Shown: positions 33,452 through 45,341, numbered from the stretch's first letter. The stretch: DNA of 64,000 nucleotides from Bromus sterilis (GCA_950022295.1 OX465599.1:281749501-281813500), one strand, 5' to 3'. Numbers and translations are program-made. Notes: generated by a model not told the origin, from the sequence alone.

Positions 33452-34939
33452 AACTAACGCGGACCTGCACACAGACACAAATAACTTTGTTCCCAACGAA
33501 GTTCAGAGAGGTTATCAATCTCTCCGGTCTTGTTGTTCACAAAGGATCAAACGCAAGGGATAATGATAGCAACTGAAAGTAAAAGCTGAAAAGTAAATGA
33601 GCGTGTAAACAGTGATGAGGATATGGACCGGGATACGTGATGTTCACTAGTGATGTCTCTCTCCCAAAAGACGATAAAACTGCTATGCGAGGTGAACAAA
33701 TTAAAGAAGGGCAATTGACAGGATTATAAACGCACCGCAATGCTAACTATGCTACAAAAGAAAGGAAGAGGCTCAAAAGCATGGGCAGAACGCCAAAATA
33801 AGTAGACCAAAATCCAACTGCATCTACTACTAATCATCCACCTTGAGATATCTATCCAGAACATCTCGCTGGTATTAATTTGCGAGCCCCACCCAAAGTG
33901 TAAACCCAAAGCAACAGACAACTGCATTAAAAAGTACTTTGCGTAAAGTAAACAATCCTTGTAACCGCGGTTACAAGCACCGTTGTTTTCCCCCTTGTGG
34001 CAATAGCACATCCCATAGACTCATGTTTCTGTCACTCAAGCTAGTCATCAGGGGGCATGAACCCACAATCGAGAAAAACGTTCCCTCTTGGAGTTACTAC
34101 CTACTACTTGGCCAAAGCAATAAACAGCAACGGAGAACATGCAAGAATTACTTAAGAACAAAAATATAAGAGATAAGAACCAAATATATTACTCGATCAC
34201 AATCTGAACATAATCTCATAATCCATCAGATCCCATCAAACTCAGCATAGCAACAGCAGAAAGATTACAAAAGTGCCTCGATCATGTAGGGCAGCTCACG
34301 AGGTCTATACCATGAAGAACAAAGAGGGGAGGAGAACATCACATAGCTACTGATCACGAACCCATGGTCCAAAGGAAACTACTCACGAGACATCCGGGAA
34401 GCATCAATGGTGGAGAGGAGACTCCCAGAGGTCGGCCCTCCCTCCGGCAGGGTGCGGGGAAGAGGTCTTCTGGTGCTCCCTATCTCGGAAGCGCGGCGGC
34501 GGCGGAACAGAGGAGTGATCGCGAAAAATGGTTTTGTTCTCGGAAGTTTCCTGTGATCGAGAATATATAGGCGAAGGGGGGCAGCCAGGGGGGCCACTAG
34601 GGGTCCAGGCGCCCCCCTGGCGCGGCCAGCCCCTGGGGCGCGCCACCAGGGCGCCTGGGCCCCTATTGGTGGCCCTCTGGCCCCACCCAGGTTCTTCCGG
34701 AAGGTTCCTTCACGCTGATTTTTTATCTGATTTTTCCCGAATTTTTGGAGCACTTTTTATATGGGGGAAAACTGAAATAGAAAAACAGCAGAAAACAGGA
34801 ACTGGCACTGTCGTGCACTGAGTTAATAGGTTAGTCCAAGTATGATCAAAAGTGTATGAAAGTGTATCTAGATCATAGCAATATCACACAAAACATGCAT
34901 GGAGCAAGCAGAAATTATAGATACGTTTTGGACGTATCA
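33448..34939 (-). mobile_element. Element E 5' LTR (right), truncated
   Basis: The first ~150 bp on the plus-strand side are missing. The primer site's GGCGC joins GCGCAACT...ACGCGGACC of the LTR. Otherwise collinear with 27742-29333. Ends GGACGTATCA. Confidence 0.9.
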
Positions 34940-34943
34940 GAGT

Positions 34944-34960
34944 CCCCGGCAACGGCGCCA
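34944..34960 (-). promoter_or_regulatory. Element F primer binding site (perfect tRNA-Asp type)
   Basis: Minus-strand TGGCGCCGTTGCCGGGG, complementary to the 3' end of plant tRNA-Asp including CCA. Ten bases separate it from the LTR. E's TSD overlaps its last base. Confidence 0.85.
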
Positions 34961-34970
34961 GAAATTTGCT

Positions 34971-37086
34971 TGATTGCACGAGATAACTTCTCGCCCCTCG
35001 TTGGTTACCCCAAGTGGAAGGTGAGATGTAGCGTAGCGGTAAATTTCCCTTAGCGAAGATGCTAAGGTTTAGGATCGACCAATAGGACTCCAACAGATAC
35101 AAGTAGGTGGGAAGGAAACAATGACACCGTTTTAGACAAAAGTTGCTTCCTTGGCCTGGACCTGCACACACAGCAAATCACTTTGCTTCCCAACGAGTAT
35201 AGAGGAGTTTTCAATTCCTCCGGCCTTGTTGTTTACAAAGGATAAAACGCACGGGATAATAATGATAGTGATAGAAACTGAAAAGTAAATACTGAAAGTA
35301 AATTGATAGCCATTGTAAACAGTGTTGGAAATATGGACCGGGGTCCTATGATGTTCACTAGTGATGTCTCTCTCCCAAAAGACGATAAAATAGCCATGCG
35401 AGGTAAACAAATTACAGCTGGGCAATTGACAGGATTATGTGCGCAAACCAATGCTAATTATGCTATAAAGAAAGGAAGAGGCTCAAAAGCATGGGCGGTA
35501 CGCCAAGACAAGTAGACCGAAATCCATCTGCATCTACCTACTAATCATCCACCTTGAGATATCTATCCAAAGCATCTCGCTGGTATTAAGTTGCGAATCC
35601 CACCCAAAGCGTAAAATCAAAGCAACAGACAACTGCATTAAAGAACTCTGCGTAAAGTAAAGAATCCTTGCACCCGCAAGTACAAGCACCGTTGTTTTCC
35701 CCCTTGTGGGAACAACACATCCCCTAGACTCATGTTTGTGTCACTCAAGCTAGTCATCGGGGGGCATGAACCCACAATCATGCATAACGCTCCCTCTTGG
35801 AGTCACTACCTACTACTTGGCCAAAGCAATAAACAGCAACGGAGAACATGCAAGAATTACTCAAGAACATAAATATAAAAGAGGAGAATCAAATATATAA
35901 CTCAATCACAATCTGAACATAATCTCATAATCCATCGGATCCTAGAAAACTCAGCATAGCAACAGCAGAAAGATTACATAAGTGCCTCGATCATGTAGGG
36001 CAGCTCACGAGGTCTAATCCATGAAGAACAAAGAGGGGTGGAGAACATCACATAGCTACTGATCATAGACCCATGGTCCAAGGTGGACTACTCACGGTTC
36101 ATCCGGGAAGCATCCATGGTGGTGGAGAAGCTCCCGTAGGTGATTCCTCCCTCCGGTAGGGTGCCGGGAAGAGAGAACGTATCTGGTGCACCCGGTCAAT
36201 TGGTGCTACCGGTGCACCCGTCCTCCGTTGCACATTCAAAAATGTTCGAAAAAATCCGAAAAAAATTAGTGTATTGAGACAACATCAATGTATGTTGTTC
36301 CAAAATTTCAGTTCCAAAGTCCTAACAAATTTTGAGAAACTAAAAAGACAAATATGACTACAAATAGTGCCATTTTTCATTTTTGTCTTTTTGTGACACC
36401 CATGAAACTATTCTAGTCTGATTTGTCATTTTTGTTTCTCAAAATTTGTTAGGATTTTGGAGCTGAAATTTTGATACAACATACATTGATGTTGTGTCAA
36501 TACACTAAATTTTTTTCAGATTTTTTTGAACATTTTTGAATGTGCAACGGAGGACGGGTGCAACGATAGCACCAATTGGTCCAGGTGCACCAGATACGTT
36601 CTCGCCGGGAAGAGGTCTTCTGGTGCTCCCGATCTTGTAAGCGCGATGGCGGCAGAACAGAGGAGAGATCGTGAAAAAGGGTTCCGTCACGGGGGTTTCT
36701 CGTCACAAGGAATAAATAGGCGAAGGGGGGAAGCCAGGGGGGGCACCAGGGGTCCAGGCGGCCCCCTGGCGCGGCCCCACCCTAGGGCGCGCCAGGAGGG
36801 CGCCTGGGGCCCTGGTGGGTCCCCTCTATCCCCCCTCAGTGATTTCCGAAGCTTCTTCTGTGCGGATTTTTTATTGGATTTTCCCGAATTTTTGTAGCAC
36901 TTTTAATATGGGGGAAACCTGAAATAGAAAAAAAGCAGAAAACAGGAACTGGCACTGGGGTGCACTGAGTTAATAGGTTAGTCCAAATATGATCAAAAGT
37001 GTATGGAAGTTCATCAATATCATAGCAATATCACACAAAAGAGGCATGGAACAAGCAGAAATTATAGATAGGTTTTGGACGTATCA
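34971..37086 (-). mobile_element. Element F 5' LTR (right), with MITE M inside
   Basis: TGATTGCACGAG...TTGGACGTATCA; about 1.67 kb without MITE M. Same layout as the LTRs of E and J, including the GC-rich palindrome next to a minus-strand TATA-like AATAAATAGG (about 36711-36720). Confidence 0.9.
36173..36603. mobile_element. MITE M: Mutator-like, 431 bp, long terminal inverted repeats
   Basis: Ends GAGAACGTATCTGGTGCACC and its reverse complement. The inverted repeats extend about 190 bp each, so the whole element folds on itself. A perfect 10-bp target duplication GCCGGGAAGA lies at 36163-36172 and 36604-36613. A TSD of 9-10 bp and long TIRs fit Mutator-type elements. No coding capacity. Confidence 0.9.
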
Positions 37087-38729
37087 ATGTTGCATGGCAA
37101 TATATCTCGGAAAGGCTATGGAAATGCCGTCATAGGTAGGTATGGTGACTGTTTTGAGGAAAGATATAAAGAGGCTTATGATGAGAGAGCATATCATGCC
37201 AAGGGTTTGGATGCACCAGCGAGGTGGACGCCAACTCTCGGAGTGAGAAGAGGGCAATGCAAGGTAACGAAGAGGCTAGCAAATATGAGGAGGAGGAAGT
37301 GTCAACTTCCAATACTTACATTAGTCCGAGGAGGAGTGTATGGGGGTTTGGTTATCCTTACGCATCCTCGACTCATGGTATGTGAGTGTACTCTAATATC
37401 TGATCCCTCCAAAGATTAGTGATCCATCTAGTAGCTAGAGTTCTCAACTAGTTTCTGTAGTTTTTGAAAATAAACACGGATTGCCCAAAATATGACACCT
37501 ATGACTAATAGGCTAGACCTCTTGACACCAAAAGTTCAAACATTACTCACAACAATACATGAAAACTATTTCAAGTTACTACTACAATTGAATAGCAACC
37601 TAAATTACCTACTTCAAGACAAGATACAACTCAGTGCAACAACCAACTCTCTTAACAAGATAAACTTGAAAACTAAAGAGAGTTCCAGCAACAAACTAAA
37701 CTAAAACTAAAGCTCTATGAAGAAGATAAACATGAAAACTAAGAGCTAAACATGGCAGCAGCTACGAAAAGATAAAGAACACACAACAAAAGAAAGATAA
37801 GGATGAAATCCTATGATGTGTTATAGTTTGGAGAGGAGCGTGTTTCTCTCCCACACAAAGTAATCTGGGTTCTAACTTTTTATGAACATCAAGAAAAGCT
37901 ATAGAAAACTAAAAATTAAACCTAAGAGCGACACGCTCCAAGCCTAGCACATAACGCATGAAGTGATGAAAACATAGTGAGACGGAGGACGAACTGATGA
38001 TTGTTGATGGAGAAGGGGATCCACGGGGGCATCCCCAAGATTAGACGCTTGAGTCTCCTTGAATATTTATTGGGGATGCATGGGGGCATCCCCAATCTTG
38101 AGCGTTTGACATTCCCGGATCTTCTTTCATCGTCTTCCCTCGCACACTTGAAAACTCCCTTCATACATAACTCATCATAAGCTGATTAGAGAGGTTAGTA
38201 CCCTTAATAAAATAATTTGCCTCTACTGGAATTAAAGATTTTCTTAAAGGGCTACTATTTCTCAAGATTGCCAAAAAATTTCTGCAAAGAAAAAACTAGC
38301 TTAAGGTTTGTAAAAGTAAGGAAATGCAAAATGTGGCAGAGTCTTTGAAAAATAGAACAGCAGGTAGTAAAAAAAATTTCCGGGCATTCTGCAACTCAAA
38401 TAAAAAAACTCAGAACAGAAGCTCGAAATTCAATTGTATGGAGCACGCTGTCAAAAAATTTAGATCAGAAAGATAATCTGGTGATTTTGGGCTAATTTTT
38501 CCGTCCAAGGACAGAATCTGTTTTCTGGAAAGCATGTCACAACTTTTGAACTTTCTTGCAATCGAAGGCTAAACTTGGCACAAATCTTGAAAATAAATAT
38601 ACAATGGTGTTTCTACAGTAGTAACAATCATCAAGACCACTAAAAACAAAAGTAAAAACATCTTGGGTTCCCTCCCAACAAGCACTTCCTTTTACGCCTT
38701 TAAGCTAGGCATAAAGCAAAAAAGAAAAA
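37087..38729. other. Element G internal non-coding DNA
   Basis: Collinear with E 30447-32110. Ends with GGGTTCCCTCCCAACAAGCA where E and F have CTGCCTCCCGAAAGCG, marking the switch to a different coding cassette. No ORF of note. Confidence 0.75.
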
Positions 38730-39565
38730 TCACGTTGTATAAATCAAACCATCATTAAGATCATTAAAAAGCTCTTCAATTGTACAACTAGGTTTAAGAG
38801 GCCTTTCAAATAAAATTCTAATGAAGATACTTCTAGGGATAAAACCAAAAGGCGGAAAATTAATTGTAGTTTCATTTATAAATTTATCTAAGAGGGGTAT
38901 TTCTTCCAAAGTTTTCACGGTTTCAACTCCCTTGGCAATGAGTGGATTATTTTTAGGTCGGGGAACCCTGGGGACATAATTCAACTTAGGTTCCTTTCTT
39001 GCCGGAGTTTCTACCTTTTTTGGTTTGATTGAGGAGAAGGTAGTTCCTAAAGTGTCAATGATTTCCTCAATCTTATCTATCCTAGAAGGATCCAAGTCAT
39101 GGAATTTGATGGTCTCCAAAGTTTTGATCATTTTATGCATGATCAAGTCTATTCAAATTCCCTTGAATCTTGCGGTACAACTCAATTATCCTACTTATGC
39201 TTGGTATTTCTAATTCTAACTTTTCAAGTTTTTTTCATAATGTGAACTAGAGTGATATCCTCTTGAATGCTAGCAACAGGGAGATTTCCAACAAGATTTT
39301 CAATAACATTAAGAGACTCCCATATTGGGCCTTCTAGGAAATTCCCATTGATAGCAGTGTCTAGAACAAACCTGTTCCAAGGAGTAATTCCAACATAAAA
39401 GTTTCTAAGCAGGATAGTAGTGGATTGCTTCTTGGTGGCTCTTTTCTGAGAATCCTTAATCCTATACCAAGCATCTTTCAAACTTTCACCACCTTTTTGT
39501 TTAAAGGTGAGAACCTCTGTCTCAACAAAGGCAAAGGGACCAGACATGATGACAACGACTAGCAA
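38730..39565 (-). pseudogene. gag: Element G gag-like fragments
   Basis: 39565-39224 encodes TFKQKGGESLKDAWYRIKDS, TTILLRNFYVGITPWNRFVL, DTAINGNFLEGPIWESLN, the wording of Ty3/Gypsy gag cores of the Athila kind. A natural start is the ATG at 39547 (MSGPFAFVETEVL). The next open stretch (39146-38730, another frame) is Lys/Pro-rich (ETPARKEPKLNYVPRVPRP). It differs from the gag of F and J and from the ORF of E. No protease motif or pol is seen. Confidence 0.7.
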
Positions 39566-39690
39566 GGTAAATCATTTTTTTGTGGTTTTTGATAAAGGAC
39601 ACTAAGATAAAAACTGAAAGGTAAACTAACAAGAGTAAAAAAGCAAAGGTAAAAGATAGTGCGCAACTCCCCTATCTTGAAGATTGGAGT

Positions 39691-39706
39691 CCCCGGCAAC
39701 GGCGCA
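39691..39706 (-). promoter_or_regulatory. Element G primer binding site
   Basis: Minus-strand TGCGCCGTTGCCGGGG, tRNA-Asp type with one base deleted, 11 nt from the LTR stub. Confidence 0.75.
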
Positions 39707-39750
39707 AGAAATTTTCTTGATGCGCGAGAGATGATAACGGCTTCTCGCTC

Positions 39751-42499
39751 TTTTTGCCCAGTTCTCGTCGCGGAGCCGCCGCCACCCTCCGTTCTTCTCC
39801 GGGAGGGCTAATCTGGAGGTTGTTTTGGCCTCTGGAGAGGGGAGATCTTCGCCGTCGTCATCATCATCACCAAATCATCCCTCTCCATGACTTCTCTTCA
39901 CATGTGTGAGTAATTACCTGTTGTAGGCAAATGGGATGGTAGGGATTGCATGAGTTTGATCATGTAATAGTTCGCCAGATTGTTGGGGGAATGTTGCCTA
40001 TCATCTACTGTTGGGGTGCGCAGCGGAAAACATAATTTTTTCCTAACTAGCGTTTCCCATAACCCAAGATCTAGCTAGCCATATTACCGTAACGGAAAAG
40101 AGTGCGGAATAACATACCTCAGGTGTAGTCCGTTGCACGGGAAACGTTCCCACAAACGTGGCTGGTGTAGTCGAACAAGTTTCACAGCCCCCTGTCTGTG
40201 TTAGCACCGGGATGGGTGTAGTGCCACACGTGTAGCAACTCGTAGTACTCGCACACGTACGAGAATCGATGACGACCTCCGATCTCCGATCCAGGGAAGG
40301 TGGCGGAAGCAGACCTCTGGAATCGAAGTTTCGGCAGCACGACGGTGTGTGTATAGTGGAGACATATCCAACCTAGTGCAGCCTCCAAACAAGAGGAGTC
40401 CTCTCATAGCAGGGAGAAAGAGGGAGAGAGATCAACAGAATTTATCTGTATTTTTCCGGAATTTTCTGTGTTGAAAAAGGGCTACCCACCACATCTATAT
40501 ATAGGGGAAAATCGGGGTGCAATGCCACATGTGTGCTAGTTTGGCACAAAGCCACGGTGCGCACACATGCATGGACGCATGTGGCCGCCGGCCACCTTAG
40601 GCCAAGTGTGCATGTGGCCCACCAAGCTCATGGCGCCATATGCACCTTTTTTTCTTTTTCTTTTATTCTTTTTCTTTCTTTCTTCTTTCTTAAAGAAAAA
40701 ACAAAAACTAAAAATAATATTATTCCATTAATTAATTATATTATATTTTAATATTTAATTCATTTAATTAAATAATATAATATATCTAAATAAATTTCCG
40801 AACAATTTGAAACCACGGAACCTTTTCTTTCTCCCTCCGAAACGATTTTGGAGTTCTCTCTCATATCTCCGGTAACTCCGATAGTTCCGAAAAGGTCTTC
40901 GGTTTCATCGAGCCCTTAAGTGTGTTACCCTACGGTCCGAGAACACTCCAGTCATGACCGAGATGAGGCCACGGTCAATGATCAACAGCGGGACCTAGAT
41001 GCCCATAATAACCCCTGTGCATTCCAGATATCAATACCGATTTGACCTTACATCGTATAGCATTCCCTTTGTCAGAGATACTGGATTGTTCCGAGATTCG
41101 ATCAACGACATCCTATGTCTGGTTCAACCTCGTTACCGACAAATCCTTACTCACTCGTTCCCGTGATATTCATCCCCGTGACCTAGTCACACGCTGCGCA
41201 GCTTTATGGATGGAATCTCACCGAGTGGGCCCTGAGTATCTATCCATCACATGGATTGAAAAATCCCGCTCTTGTAACAATACTCCTCAACATATCTCCA
41301 CGGAATACCCAAGATACAACCGTTATGACCCGCATATTTCAGTCAGGTGGTGGGATGTAAGTCAAAGCATCCGGGAAGATAGCAATTATGCATGTACTCA
41401 CGGTCAAAGCAATGGTCTTCTATGTTCTGTAATTACAACACTGAACCTTCATAAGATTGATCATGTTGTAATGCTTACTTTGGGTAATGTTCATCACGTC
41501 ACTCATCCAGCGAGGTGACCTCATAGTCAAGAGACTTAATTGTCCATGATCGCGAAACCACAACCATCATGTTGACCATGAACTAGTTATTGATATAGAG
41601 GCTAACTAGGAACTCTGGGGTTTTCTATACCACACCTGTATCATTGTTTCACTGATACAGTTCTAGCACGGTATGAAACCGGTTATGAACTTGCTTAGAT
41701 ATATTTGAATAATCATATATTATTTGCCTCTAGAGCATATATCCAACATCTACTATGATGTTTACCATCTTTGCTACAACTTGTTGCTCTTAATGCTTTT
41801 CACTTTGGGTCCGAGTGCCATGTTTTCAGATCTGAACCACTTGTGTTTTCATGAGTATATTTATGTTCTTGATCCTATCTATGAGTTGTATGCACCTATT
41901 ATGGTCCAGAACTGGCGATCCCAAAGGTGAAAGCTTGGGACACCAAAGGGGATGGTCAATTTGAGGATTTCATGTATCCATTGAGTTTATTGCTTTGTTC
42001 CGGTGCTCTTTGACAGGGGCACCTTAATCTCCATAAGTTCCCTTTGGCCCCGTTCGTAGCGGGATGGTAGGACAAAAGATGTTGTGCAAGTTCTTATTGC
42101 AAGCATGCACAACTACCTATGGGATACATGCCTAATGTTTGATATTTGCCTAGATGATCCTTTATTTTCCTTGTGCCTTGCCCCGTGTTAGAATCTATTA
42201 CATGTTCATTCTTATCCAAGCATCGCCCAACCATCCATCTCTCGAGCCTACAGTGTTTTAATTCTGCTGGTTACTAGTTGTTGGTTTTGTTGTTCTACTT
42301 TCGCTGTTATCACTATCACTATCATACCATAGTTGCTATTAATATTTTTTTGCAAGCAAGTATATTTCAGGTGCGGTTCAACTGACCACTCAACTTTTAA
42401 AGCTTATAAATACTCTTTGGCTCCCCTTGTGTCGAATCAATAAATTGGGTTAACTTACCCGCAAAGACTATCTCGGTCCCCTACAGTTGAGGGTCATCA
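39751..42499 (+). mobile_element. Element H 5' LTR, first ~380 bp missing, holding Copia solo LTR I
   Basis: From TTTTTGCCCAGTTCTCGTCG it parallels the 3' LTR from 61924 on (GGAGCCGCCGCCACCC, TCTGGAGG, CTTCACATGTGTGAGTAAT). Without I it is about 1.0 kb and ends GAGGGTCATCA. Likely polyadenylation signal AATAAATTGGG near 42437. Confidence 0.88.
40009..41748 (-). mobile_element. Solo LTR I: Copia, BARE/Angela-type
   Basis: Plus-strand TGTTGGGGTGCG...GAGCATATATCCAACA, i.e. 6-bp inverted ends TGTTGG/CCAACA. TSD TCTAC at 40004-40008 and 41749-41753. 1740 bp. On the minus strand it starts TGTTGGATATATGCTCTAGA, very close to the BARE/Angela/WIS LTR start, with a TATA (CTATATATAG) near 40494-40504. 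Confidence 0.92.
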
Positions 42500-42511
42500 A
42501 GTACTATTTTC

Positions 42512-42527
42512 TGGCGCCGTTGCGGGG
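42512..42527 (+). promoter_or_regulatory. Element H primer binding site
   Basis: TGGCGCCGTTGCGGGG, 12 nt after the LTR, tRNA-Asp type with one base missing (GCCGGGG is usual). Confidence 0.8.
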
Positions 42528-42585
42528 AGCCTAGTAATATTTACAAGTCTACTTGATGTATTGTGCCTGCTACACTTCATATGCT

Positions 42586-44256
42586 ATGGGTAAGAAAGGA
42601 GACCCCAAGGTTCCGATCTTACCGTCCACTACAAGAAAAGGTACCGTTCTGAGTACCAGTGCTACGCTTGATTCACCTTCCGTTATAAGTAAGTTTGCTT
42701 CACCACTACCACCACATGCTACTTCTACCGAGTCTGTTACTATGTCTGATACTTTTGATGATGCTTCCACTACTCTTGATGATACTAGTTTTCTTAGTCA
42801 CTATCTGGAAGCTCAAATTTCTAAGGTTGTAGCACAGTCCGAGACTGAGACTCCTGCTACCTATATTTCTACTTGAAAAACCTTTGGTTACCCAGACTTA
42901 GATGAACTCAAGGAGAGAATCCTTGATGACGATTATATTACTCTTGATGATGATTTTTGCAGGGAACTCAAAGAGTGTGTCGACTCTGACCCTGGTGCTG
43001 TTAAGGAGCATCTTGAAAAGCACTCCATGAAGAACAAGATTACTCCCGATCCTAAATTTTCTACATCCCACATATGCATCACTGATCCTGATTATGATTT
43101 CTCTGTTGATCTTTCACTTATATCTACAGTCGTGGCTGACCCTTTTTATGGCAGAGAAAATGATGATGCTATAGCACACCTGACCAAACTCGCCGTGTTG
43201 GGTAACTTATTTACTACTGATGAAAGGAAACGAACTTTTATATGGCCAAGATTTTTTCCTTTTTCTTTGAAGGAAGACGCTAAAACATGGTATGATGCAC
43301 TACCTTATGGTTCTATTGAGAGTCCTCAGGACTTAGTTCAATTCTTTGTCGATAATTATTTTCCTGCTCATATGCAACATGCTGCTTTGCAAAGAATTTA
43401 TAATTTTAAACAATTGCAGGATGAGCACCTCCCTAAAGCTTGGGGAAAGTATTGTGGTTTAATTAAGGCTAGGTCGGGACATGACGTTCCGAAGAATGAA
43501 TTACTTGATATATTTTATGCCGGTCTAACCGAGGAATCTAGATCCTATCTCGATAGTTGTGCTGGTTATGTTTTCAGGTAAAGAACACCGGACGGTGCTG
43601 AAGAATTAATGGGCAAGATTGCCAAGAACCACGAAGATTGGTCCATTCCCGAACCACCTCCACCACCAAAGAAGAGGGGCATGCTTGTCCTAAGCCCCAA
43701 GGATATGCAAGAAGCGAAGAAGTCAATAAAGGAGAAAGGCATTAAAGCCGAAGACGTGAAGAATCTACCTCCTATTGAGAAGATGTGTGAGCCTACTACT
43801 CACCCTCCCTTGGTAGAGGTACACTCTCTTTTAGATTTTACTAAAAGTGACATCCCTAAAGGTAAGCCTCCCGATCAATGCTTAGATGAGCTTGATAATT
43901 TTATTATTAAGCAAGACTGTTTTAATATGAGGATACAAAGTCAGTTGCATGATAATTCCCGTGCTATCAAAAGTTTGCTTGGTGTACTTGAAAGAACAGT
44001 TAATGATGTTAAATGTCTTGTTAAGCATTTTCATATGGTTCAAACTCAGCTTGAACAAATTTCTAATGTGCAAAAAGATTTTCTTGCTAATAATGCCAAA
44101 CAGGATATACAAGCCTATGATATAAAAACCAGGGGTGGACCACACACCCAGGACCCACTCTATCCCGAGGGGCATCCAAAGAGGATCGAGCAAGATTCTC
44201 AAGTGCAAGTAGAAGACGAGATTGTTAGCTCTCCAAAGAAGAAAAAAGAAACATAA
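42586..44256 (+). pseudogene. gag: Element H gag
   Basis: Single frame from MGKKGDPKVP with a TGA at 42874 and a TAA at 43579. Ser/Thr-rich amino end. Gag core: AIAHLTKLAVLGNLF, RFFPFSLKEDAKTWYDALP, DLVQFFVDNYFPAHM, FYAGLTEESRSYLDSCAG. Then the proline run EPPPPPKKRG and a helical, coiled-coil-like region (LHDNSRAIKSLLGVLERT). Ends at 44256, where a frameshift leads to 44222-44458. This is the Athila-type gag layout. Confidence 0.85.
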
Positions 44257-45341
44257 GGAAGCTGACAACTTCAATGACCCTATTACAAGTGAAGGACCTG
44301 CTGTTGATCCTAACAGCATATCTACCTCTGATGCTGAAACTGAAGACGGTGCTGAGCCCGAAGAAAATGAGAAGGAGAAGAATGATCCACCCGAGGTGCG
44401 AGAAGAAGAAGCACCCGACAAACACAAGAAGTACACAAGAGAAGACTTCATCGCATGAAGACACAGGAAGGAAAGAGAACCGTGTGTACAGAAACCCATG
44501 CCCTTCTAGGTAAGTCTCTCAAATCTAAAGAAGAAGAGCATTATAATAAATTCTGCGAATGGATGAAATCTCTTTTTCTTCAAATTCCTTTGACTGATGC
44601 TATTAAGTTACCTCCTTATTCCAAATATATGAAAGATATTGTTACTAATAAAAGAAAAGTTCCTAATGAGGCAATATCTAATATGCTTGCTAACTACTCT
44701 TTCAGTGGCAAGATTCCTGAGAAGCTTGGTGATCCAGGTATACCCACCATTCCTTGCTCCATAAAACATAATTATGTCAAAACTTCCTTATGTGATCTCG
44801 GAGCAGGAGTGTCATGCCTTTTTTTTCTTTACAAAAGGCTATGTTTAGAAAAACTAATACCTACAAATATCTCTCTTCAGATGGCTGACAAGTCACAGCC
44901 GTCCCAATTGGTATTTTCGAGGATGTTCCCATTGAAGTTGCTAATTGCTTAATTCTTACAGATTTTGTTGTGCTTGACATGCCCGAGGATGGGAGCATGT
45001 CCATTATTCTTGGTAGAACTTTTCTTAACACCGCAGGTGCTATTATTGATTGCAATAAAGGAACGGTCACCTTCAACGTAGATGATAAAGAACACACGGT
45101 GTATATTCCGAAGAAGATCGACAAAAGGCATGGCCTTAACTCAATAGAGAATATCGAGACCATGAAGATTGGAGAATGGTATTGTCCTCTACATGTGCAC
45201 CACAAATACAAATACAAAACTATTATGGTGGGGACAATGTCCATTAAAGTAAAGGTGCAATCATCAACTCATAAGAGGTCAATCTTTCTACTCTATATAT
45301 CATCGGTTTGTTGGCAAGACTTGATCAACCTTGCTATCTAG
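44222..45341 (+). pseudogene. pro: Element H protease region
   Basis: Acidic linker (AETEDGAEPEENEKE) to a TGA at 44456, then in another frame the pre-protease KYMKDIVTNKRKVPNEAI and the active site TSLCDLGAGVS (Athila protease usually DLGAS). A stop at 44950 and a frame change follow. The remainder (44970-45341) contains MSIILGRTFLNTAGAIIDCN, the end of the retropepsin fold. RT motifs do not follow: the frame ends at 45341. Confidence 0.85.

Larger units (their letters stand above)
27742..34939 (-). mobile_element. Element E: non-autonomous Gypsy with an unrelated single ORF
   Basis: LTRs at 27742-29333 and 33448-34939. TSD GAGTC at 27737-27741 and 34940-34944. Interior: polypurine tract by the left LTR, about 2.8 kb non-coding, one ORF, primer site. 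The LTRs differ at few positions, so it is the youngest large insertion here by eye. It lies in F, 0-5 bp from F's primer site. Confidence 0.93.
8845..37086 (-). mobile_element. Element F: non-autonomous Gypsy (gag-pro only), split by A, C and E
   Basis: Pieces: 8845-9132, 24893-27741, 34945-37086. Joined, they parallel elements E and J: 3' internal non-coding DNA, gag-pro on the minus strand, primer site (34944-34960), right LTR (34971-37086). The left LTR is outside the window. Immediately right of the LTR the sequence is the interior of G (ATGTTGCATGG, matching E near 30447), so F is inserted in G. RT, RNase H and integrase are absent from all visible parts. Confidence 0.85.
37087..39750 (-). 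mobile_element. Element G: remnant of a third member of the E/F/J group
   Basis: The interior starts at ATGTTGCATGG, which matches E at 30447, so the left part lies beyond F's missing left LTR. It runs through two hairpins (about 38013-38034, 38073-38094), a gag-like ORF pair and a primer site, then ends in a 31-34 bp stub of LTR (TGATGCGCGAGAGATGATAA, from 39718). The rest of its LTR is missing and element H follows. Confidence 0.8.

Noticed and set aside
28808..34821. Plus-strand ORFs in the LTRs (e.g. 28808-29014, 34364-34570, 51352-51558, 61350-61556) similar to each other
   Set aside because: Their similarity is that of the LTR DNA itself. They cover the U3 promoter region antisense and are disrupted differently in each copy.
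41042..41518. 158-codon ORF inside Copia solo LTR I
   Set aside because: BARE/Angela-type LTRs carry incidental ORFs. No domain, and antisense to the LTR.
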